From Andreprevotia lacus DSM 23236 (GTDB lineage Bacteria; Pseudomonadota; Gammaproteobacteria; Burkholderiales; Chitinibacteraceae), in NCBI RefSeq assembly GCF_900176275.1, contig NZ_FWXD01000016.1, positions 1-64,000 on the forward strand: DNA of 64,000 nucleotides. Direction: 5' to 3'. Shown here piece after piece: positions 59,209 through 64,000 of the stretch; positions within the stretch are counted from its first letter, which is position 1, and each line of letters opens with the position of its first letter. The position numbers and the translations under genes were made by a program. The notes under the pieces are model-generated. The model did not search any database and was not told the DNA's origin. It worked only from the letters and a program-made list of their open reading frames with translations.

Positions 59209-60189
59209 TCAACAGGCAGGCGCCGCTGCAGCCTGCCACGGGTTGACGGCGGCCTTGCTGATCGGCGGCGTGGCAATCGAGGGGTAGATGGCCTTGTAGA
59301 TGGTGTTGCCGTAGCGCACATAGGCGCCGATCGGGTAAGACGTGCGCACGTCCCACGCATTCACCTGGCAGCTGGCTGCGGGCAGCTGGCCGTTGGGGAT
59401 GTAGGTAAAGTCGGTCAGCACCACCTCGGCCTCTTGCCCGTTGCTGGGCACGCGGCCCTGGAATTGCCAGAAGTTGATCATGAACTGCTGCGGTTTCTGC
59501 GCAATGCACTGGGCGGGGATCAGGCTGCGGCAGCCGTATTCGGTGCTGCCGGGGCCGGCCTTGGTGGCGGCCGGGTCGCTGGGCAGCATGCTCCACTTGG
59601 CGATCAGCGGGCCGCTGCTATAGGCGTCAACATGGCCGGCAATGGCCTGGTAATCAACGCTATCGGGCTGCCAACTGTAGCGGTGCGTGCTTTTGCCGGC
59701 CGGGTCGGCCAGCTCGAAGCGGTGGCTGGTGTACTGGTTGGGCACCATGTGCCACACCGTCCAGTTGCCCAGCGGGTTGCTGTCCTGGCCCCAGCGCGAG
59801 AATTCGATATCGATCTCGTTGGTGCCATCGGGGCCGACATCGGCAGTGGGGTAATGGAAGAAACCCAGCACCAGGTTCTTGTCCAGCTGGGCGGGGTTGC
59901 CCAGGTAGTGAAACTGGTACAGGCCGAAGTGGGACAGCGCCGGATTGGCCAGGCGGATTTCGGCCGACGACCATACGCCGTTGCGGTTGGCCACTTTCAG
60001 GTGCAGATAGCCGTTGCTGTCTACCCAGGCATTGCGGTCGTCAAAGTTGTTGGGCCCCGGGCCGCCGGTGCGGTTGCTCACCGTCCACTGATAGCCGGAC
60101 CAGTTCAGCGTGGTGGCCAGCGCTTGCGCGCTGCCCAGCAGGGCCAGCGACACGGTGATGCAGGCGCTCATCTTTGCAGCAAGATTCAC
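59209..60189 (-). CDS. Secreted GH16-type glycosidase with C-terminal carbohydrate-binding domain
   Basis: About 326 residues, started at a GTG (60189) with GGAGA upstream (MNLAAKMSACITVSLALLGS). The signal peptide ends near AQALA. The GH16 motif E-I-D-I-E is seen as NEIDIEFSRWGQD. A C-terminal segment (NAWDVRTSYPIGAYVRYGNT then YKAIYPSIATPP) resembles a CBM5/12-type chitin- or polysaccharide-binding domain. It would split a beta-glucan-like polymer outside the cell. It faces the AraC gene. Confidence 0.8.
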   Translation of the reverse strand: MNLAAKMSACITVSLALLGSAQALATTLNWSGYQWTVSNRTGGPGPNNFDDRNAWVDSNGYLHLKVANRNGVWSSAEIRLANPALSHFGLYQFHYLGNPAQLDKNLVLGFFHYPTADVGPDGTNEIDIEFSRWGQDSNPLGNWTVWHMVPNQYTSHRFELADPAGKSTHRYSWQPDSVDYQAIAGHVDAYSSGPLIAKWSMLPSDPAATKAGPGSTEYGCRSLIPAQCIAQKPQQFMINFWQFQGRVPSNGQEAEVVLTDFTYIPNGQLPAASCQVNAWDVRTSYPIGAYVRYGNTIYKAIYPSIATPPISKAAVNPWQAAAAPAC

Positions 60190-60430
60190 TGTGATTCTCC
60201 ATGGTTGGAATGCTTGGAAAACTGCGCATCCGGCGCGGCAGGCGCGTGGTGTAGCGGCAGGTGCGTTGCCGCATGGCCCGCGCTGCACGCCCCAGCGTAC
60301 CGGCCGGATGCGGTCTTGCGGTGCCGGCTGTGATCTCCCTCACCGGCGGGCACACCTTAAGTCATTGACACTGCAGGGTAAATGTCGAGATTCTGCAACT
60401 TTGCTTGTCCCGATTCGGCAGCGCTGCCCG

Positions 60431-61303
60431 ATGGCAACCATCTACCACGAGAAGTTCGAGGTGTCCGCGCAATCCACCCAGCATTCGGTGGGCGGGCGCA
60501 GCTATTGCAATGACTATCTGCACGGTCTGCTGGATCGCGGCATCTTGCTGGCCGGCGTATCGCAGCTGCGCGAGCACCACTATGTAGAGCGGCTGGATGC
60601 GCCGTTTCATGTGCTGCTGTGCTGCCAGGAGGGCCACGGCCACGTGCTGGAGGGCGATACGCGCCGCCCGCTGGGGCCGGGCCAGCTGGTGGTGCTGCCG
60701 GCGCACCGGCATGGCGGCTTTGTGCTGGGCAGCCCCTATTGGCGGCTGGCCTGGCTGGTGCTCGATGACGTCGCCGCGTGGGATTTCCTCAAGCAACCCC
60801 AAGCGCTGTGGGCGCAGGCACAGGCGGCAGAAAGCCTCTACCTGAGCATTGCCTGCCTGCACCAGGAGGTGCAGCTGGGCCAGCGCGGGCATACGCAGGG
60901 CGCGCTGCAACTGATGCTCGATACGCTGCAGCGCGAAATGACCGCGCTGCAAGCCGCCCGCCGCCCCACGCGCGCGCAGCAACTGGGCGCGCTGCTGGAA
61001 AAAATCTACCTGAACCCGGCCACGTGCTGGACGGTGCCGATGCTGGCCGGGCAACTGGGCATGAGCCAGACCACCCTCACCCGGCTCTGCCAGCAGCAGC
61101 ACCGCGCCACGCCGCAGCAGCTGATCATTGCCGAACGCATGAAGCGCGCATACGCCTGGCTGCAAACCGGCTACGGCAACGTCACCGAGGTGGCCACCGC
61201 CTGCGGCTATGAAGAAGTGGCCAGCTTCAGCCGCCGTTTTGCCCAACACTTTGGCCTGCCGCCCGGGCAAATCGAACCCAGATACGCGCCGGGTGCGGGT
61301 TGA
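60431..61303 (+). CDS. AraC-family transcription regulator
   Basis: A 290-residue protein started at MATIYHEKFEVSAQSTQHSV (60431). The N-terminal beta-rich part (CQEGHGHVLEGDTRRPLGPG QLVVLPAHRHGGFVLG) looks like a ligand-sensing cupin. The C-terminal ~95 residues are the double helix-turn-helix (PMLAGQLGMSQTTLTRLCQQ; ATACGYEEVASFSRRFAQHF). It is divergent from the GH16 gene with a 240-bp shared gap, and the pair may form a sugar-controlled unit. Confidence 0.8.
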   Translation: MATIYHEKFEVSAQSTQHSVGGRSYCNDYLHGLLDRGILLAGVSQLREHHYVERLDAPFHVLLCCQEGHGHVLEGDTRRPLGPGQLVVLPAHRHGGFVLGSPYWRLAWLVLDDVAAWDFLKQPQALWAQAQAAESLYLSIACLHQEVQLGQRGHTQGALQLMLDTLQREMTALQAARRPTRAQQLGALLEKIYLNPATCWTVPMLAGQLGMSQTTLTRLCQQQHRATPQQLIIAERMKRAYAWLQTGYGNVTEVATACGYEEVASFSRRFAQHFGLPPGQIEPRYAPGAG

Positions 61304-61411
61304 TGCGGCCTGCCCGGGCGCCATTTCGCGGCGGTGCTGCCAGGCACTGACCAGCGGCGACACAAGCGCGCAGCGGCGGGCCAACCCGCCCACGCAGCAG
61401 CGGCGTGGCCA

Positions 61412-61600
61412 TCAACGCCGCGCGCGCTGCAGCCGCTCCCAGTCATCGCGGCACACGGCGTCGCACCAGCGGCGGCCGGCGCTCATGGTTTCACCGCAGC
61501 ACAGGCACTCGCCGGTGGCCGGTGCTTCGGGTTTGCGGTGGGCCAGCGCAATGGCGCGCCACAGGGTTTCCTGCTCGCTGGCGCGGTCGTCGATGCTCAT
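61412..61600 (-). CDS. Small zinc-finger phage protein
   Basis: A 62-residue protein started at MSIDDRASEQETLWRAIALA (61600), overlapping the stop of the DUF3310 gene as ATGA. Four cysteines (CLCCGETMSAGRRWCDAVCR) form a likely zinc finger like that in small phage DksA/TraR-style or DUF2116-style proteins. The C-terminus is basic (DDWERLQRARR). Its role in replication or transcription control is unknown, but its coupling to DUF3310 places it in the early operon. Confidence 0.6.
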   Translation of the reverse strand: MSIDDRASEQETLWRAIALAHRKPEAPATGECLCCGETMSAGRRWCDAVCRDDWERLQRARR

Positions 61601-61827
61601 GGCTGGCCCCCTGCGGCGGCGCGTTCTTCCTCGATCAGCTTTTGCAGGTAGTGCGCGGCTTTTTCCAGGTCTTGCAGGCCGTTTTTCTGTTGATAGCGGC
61701 TGATGTATTTGATGACGTTGCCGGCCAGATAGCCGATGCCGTTGGCGTGGATGTAATCCCACGGTTGCACGGCCTGGTGGCGATAGTGCTCGCCGCCGAC
61801 CTGATGCTGGTTTGCTGTTGCGGTCAT
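61597..61827 (-). CDS. DUF3310-family phage protein
   Basis: A 76-residue protein starting MTATANQHQVGGEHYRHQAV. GGEHY...QPWDYI and GNVIKYISRYQQKNGLQDLE match the DUF3310 pattern seen across phages of many hosts, where it is thought to be involved in nucleotide metabolism. It lies 127 bp downstream of the DnaC-like loader in the same direction. Confidence 0.8.
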   Translation of the reverse strand: MTATANQHQVGGEHYRHQAVQPWDYIHANGIGYLAGNVIKYISRYQQKNGLQDLEKAAHYLQKLIEEERAAAGGQP

Positions 61828-61954
61828 GTGTCTCTGCTTTGGGTGGGTGGATGCCCGGCCGGGTGCTTGTGGCGCCAGCCGGGCTGGTTGTTCGGGCTGG
61901 ATCGGCCCCTCGGCCGGGTGTCTTGCTGCCGCAGATCAGCGGCAGGGGCGGCGG

Positions 61955-62743
61955 TCATGGCGCGGCATGGGGGCTCCGGCCGCGCCAGCTGTCCCAGTCG
62001 AAGGCGACGAATTCGCCGCCGTCTTCACGCAGCCGGTCGAACACGCGCTCGCCCAGATAGCTGCGGCATTCGCCCACGGTCAGGTTGGTCAGCAGCAAGG
62101 TGCTGCGGCGGTGTTCGTAGCGCTCGTTCAAGAGGTCGAACAGCAGCTGCTTTTCGTTGTCGCTGCCGGCCTGCACACCGATTTCGTCCAGGATCAGCAA
62201 ATCGGGCCGCGCATACAGCGCCACCACGGCGCTTTCGGTCAGCGGGCTGTTGCGGCTCCAGCTGTCGCGCACCGCGCGGATATAGCGCTGCACGGTGGTG
62301 AACAGCGCGGTCTTGCCGTGCCGGCCCATGGCCTGCTGGGCGATGCCGATAGCCAGATGCGTTTTGCCGGTGCCGCGCTCGCCGCTGAAAATGGCGCTGC
62401 GCCCGCTGGCGGGGCCGGCCAGTGCGGCGGCGTAAGCGTGGGCAAACGCCAGTGCGCGCTGCTGGCCAGCCTGCGTGGCCTGATAGTTGTGCAGGGTGCG
62501 ATCAAGAAAACGCGGCGGGATGGCAGCCTGCTGCAATTGCTGCTGCCAGTGGGCGCTGCTGGCCTGTGCGGCACGGCGCTCGGCATCGTGCCGGCTGGCC
62601 TCGGCCTGTGCGGCGCTGCACTGCGGGCATTTGCTCCAGATGCTGCCCAGCCATTTGCGGCTGGTGTAATCGCCATGCTGCGGGCAGGTGGCGCTGCGCG
62701 TGGCCGGCGCGCCCAGGGCGGCAAGGGTAGTCATTGCCGTCAT
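61955..62743 (-). CDS. DnaC-like helicase loader ATPase
   Basis: A 262-residue ATPase. The N-terminus has a four-residue zinc pattern (CPQH, 20-23; CPQC, 39-42). The Walker A box is GERGTGKT (121-128), and LLILDEIG supplies Walker B. The start overlaps the stop of the O-like gene as ATGA. It likely delivers the host or phage helicase to the origin bound by the neighbouring protein. Confidence 0.85.
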   Translation of the reverse strand: MTAMTTLAALGAPATRSATCPQHGDYTSRKWLGSIWSKCPQCSAAQAEASRHDAERRAAQASSAHWQQQLQQAAIPPRFLDRTLHNYQATQAGQQRALAFAHAYAAALAGPASGRSAIFSGERGTGKTHLAIGIAQQAMGRHGKTALFTTVQRYIRAVRDSWSRNSPLTESAVVALYARPDLLILDEIGVQAGSDNEKQLLFDLLNERYEHRRSTLLLTNLTVGECRSYLGERVFDRLREDGGEFVAFDWDSWRGRSPHAAP

Positions 62744-63471
62744 AGCCGGCCCCCCGCGCCATAGTCGCGCCGCTGGCCGTCGTCATAGCTGGGCTTGCCG
62801 GCTGGCGCGGTCTTCAGCGCAAACAGGCCCTGCCAGCCATTGCGTATGCTCTGCTGCAGCACTGCATCGGCCTGCGCGCCCTGCGCTGCCAGCATGGTCA
62901 GCTGCGCCTGCACCGTGGCCGGCGTCAGCCGTTTGCCCAGCTGGCTGCGGTGCTGCACCCAGCCCTGCCAGACTGCCGGCGTGACATTGGCCGGCAGCGC
63001 TACGGTGGCCGCAGCACAGCGCACCACGCTGTCTTGTTCCACTGCGTGTTCGCTAGCGTGTTCCTTGCCCCTTGCCACAGCGGGCACCGTTGGCGTTGCA
63101 ACTGTCGGCACCGTTGTGGTGACTGCGGGCGCAACCGTTGCCGGCGCAGCAACCGTTACTGCATCGGCCCCGCCGCTGGCGGCCAGATCGGGCACCAGCA
63201 GCCGGTATTCGCAACTGCGGCCACGGCCGCCGTCGCCGCTTTTGTGCAGCCAGCCCAGCCGCGCCAGCTCGGTGGTGGCGGTGGAAATCTTGCCTGGCGC
63301 CAGCCCGCAGCGCTGCGCCAGCTTGTCACGGCTGGGCCAGGCGGTATCGGTGTTTTTGCGGCGGAAGGAATACAGCGCAATCAGCACGCGCAAATGCGTT
63401 TTGCTCAGCCGCTCATCCAGCGCCATCGCCGCCGGCAGGTAAACGAACAAATCGTGCACATCCACGCTCAT
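62740..63471 (-). CDS. Phage O-like replication initiator
   Basis: A 243-residue protein started at MSVDVHDLFVYLPAAMALDE (63471). The N-terminal winged helix is visible as RDKLAQRCGLAPGKISTATT then ELARLGWLHK. A linker rich in Ala, Thr, Val and Pro separates it from a C-terminal helical domain (AVWQGWVQHRSQLGKRLTPA) that may touch the loader. Gene pair order with DnaC is that of lambda O/P or similar. The origin might lie inside the gene, as in lambda, where the linker DNA is repeat-rich, but iterons were not clear. Confidence 0.7.
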   Translation of the reverse strand: MSVDVHDLFVYLPAAMALDERLSKTHLRVLIALYSFRRKNTDTAWPSRDKLAQRCGLAPGKISTATTELARLGWLHKSGDGGRGRSCEYRLLVPDLAASGGADAVTVAAPATVAPAVTTTVPTVATPTVPAVARGKEHASEHAVEQDSVVRCAAATVALPANVTPAVWQGWVQHRSQLGKRLTPATVQAQLTMLAAQGAQADAVLQQSIRNGWQGLFALKTAPAGKPSYDDGQRRDYGAGGRL

Positions 63472-63557
63472 GCGCCACCGCCTGCCGCGCGGGCGATGAG
63501 TGCAAAGAGGGCAAATGCCAGGGAGGGCGGCCACAGCGGGCCGGCAATCGACAACAT
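63468..63557 (-). CDS. Possible leader peptide, 29 residues
   Basis: A short frame with GGAGTGACC upstream encodes MLSIAGPLWPPSLAFALFAL and ends in ATGA over the start of the O-like gene. It may act as a coupling leader or a small membrane peptide. The evidence is only the ribosome site and the overlap. Confidence 0.3.
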   Translation of the reverse strand: MLSIAGPLWPPSLAFALFALIARAAGGGA

Positions 63558-63609
63558 GGGGGTCACTCCATCAACACGCCGTGGCCGCAGCAGCGCGGCA
63601 CGCACGGCA

Positions 63610-63640
63610 AATCACACAATCAAGTGTGTAATATGATCGA
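63610..63640. promoter_or_regulatory. ACAC/GTGTAAT inverted-repeat site upstream of the replication module
   Basis: CACACAATCAAGTGTGTAAT has perfect CACAC/GTGTG arms separated by 6 bp, with TAATAT overlapping the second arm. It closely resembles 29481-29502 (ACACCATCAAGTGTGTAATA). It lies about 60 bp before the small leader frame and 150 bp before the O-like gene. Confidence 0.5.
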
Positions 63641-63883
63641 GGCGATTCCCGCCGCCGGCAAGCCCCTGCCCACCCGCAACACCCGGCCCGCGCCGGGCCA
63701 TGCAGCCCGCAGCCAGCAAGGGCGCGGCTTGGCGGCAAACAGCCTGTAACGCGGCAGAACAGCATATATGCCAGCCCGACACGCCACCCAACGCCCCGCT
63801 GGCCGGCAAACCGCGTTGCAGCACACCCCGCCGCCCGCTGACCTGCCCACCCGCCGTGCTGCGCGTTACGCCCGCCCTTTAAT

Positions 63884-63905
63884 TACACACAAAACAGTGT
63901 AATCA
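63884..63905. promoter_or_regulatory. Second inverted-repeat site near the right edge
   Basis: ATTACACACAAAACAGTGTAAT has near-palindromic arms (ATTACAC/GTGTAAT). It sits about 40 bp before the partial plus-strand gene at 63944. The 63641-63883 stretch holds no convincing gene. Confidence 0.5.
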
Positions 63906-63943
63906 TGGGTATAAGCAACCCACAGGCCACAAGGACCCCAGCC

Positions 63944-64000
63944 GTTGAACACCATTCACAAAGAAGCCGTCTTCGCCCAGATCAAGGCGCTGGTGGCCCG
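63944..64000 (+). CDS. Start of a plus-strand gene (partial)
   Basis: A TTG preceded by AAGGA about nine bases upstream starts MNTIHKEAVFAQIKALVA and runs off the window. Position after the inverted-repeat site, divergent from the replication module, would fit a phage control gene, but too little is visible. Confidence 0.35.

Overview
The window is GC-rich DNA from a proteobacterium, probably a betaproteobacterium of the Neisseriales type; this placement rests on gene style only. About half of it is prophage. Nearly all phage genes lie on the minus strand, so the phage reads from right to left.

1-12 kb: the most unusual part. A 1222-residue protein (8307..11975) sits at the distal end of the phage late operon. 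It looks like an internal or ejected virion protein whose last ~200 residues are a toxin-like tip, followed by an overlapping small immunity-like gene. Downstream is a row of five further cassettes, the last running off the left edge. Each holds a 5'-truncated copy of the conserved pre-toxin segment, a different tip (papain-like, HExxE-bearing, unnamed, ParB-like, unseen), and a different small partner gene. Every boundary carries the same 3' end of an IS110-family transposase gene, always in the same orientation. This looks like an array of silent tip/immunity donors for one phage-encoded polymorphic toxin.

12-29.2 kb: a podovirus-like late module in the order terminase small and large subunits, P22-type portal, scaffold, N4-gp56-type capsid, adaptor and tail proteins, a tail protein with Asp-box-like repeats, holin, SAR-type lysozyme, internal virion proteins, toxin. 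Terminator-like hairpins lie just upstream of several of these gene starts.

29.2-47.7 kb: accessory or host-like DNA. It has gene fragments, four small related beta-rich proteins, a LysM/peptidoglycan-binding protein, a zinc-ribbon EEP nuclease, a GNAT acetyltransferase, an SPFH lipoprotein and several small membrane proteins and lipoproteins. This region is peppered with a ~111-bp palindromic repeat (called R1 here), a short GTAGGG.GCAAT repeat (R2) and one TA-flanked MITE.

47.7-64 kb: phage-like small genes (a probable spanin group), two secreted or lipid-anchored unknowns, a defence group (McrB, McrC, HNH endonuclease, Fic protein), a GH16 glycosidase divergent from an AraC regulator, and a phage replication module (DUF3310, DnaC-like loader, O-like initiator). 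A recurring ACAC-N-GTGTAAT inverted repeat marks putative control regions on both sides of the accessory DNA. It may link the separated phage modules into one element, but the window cannot show whether there are one or two prophages.
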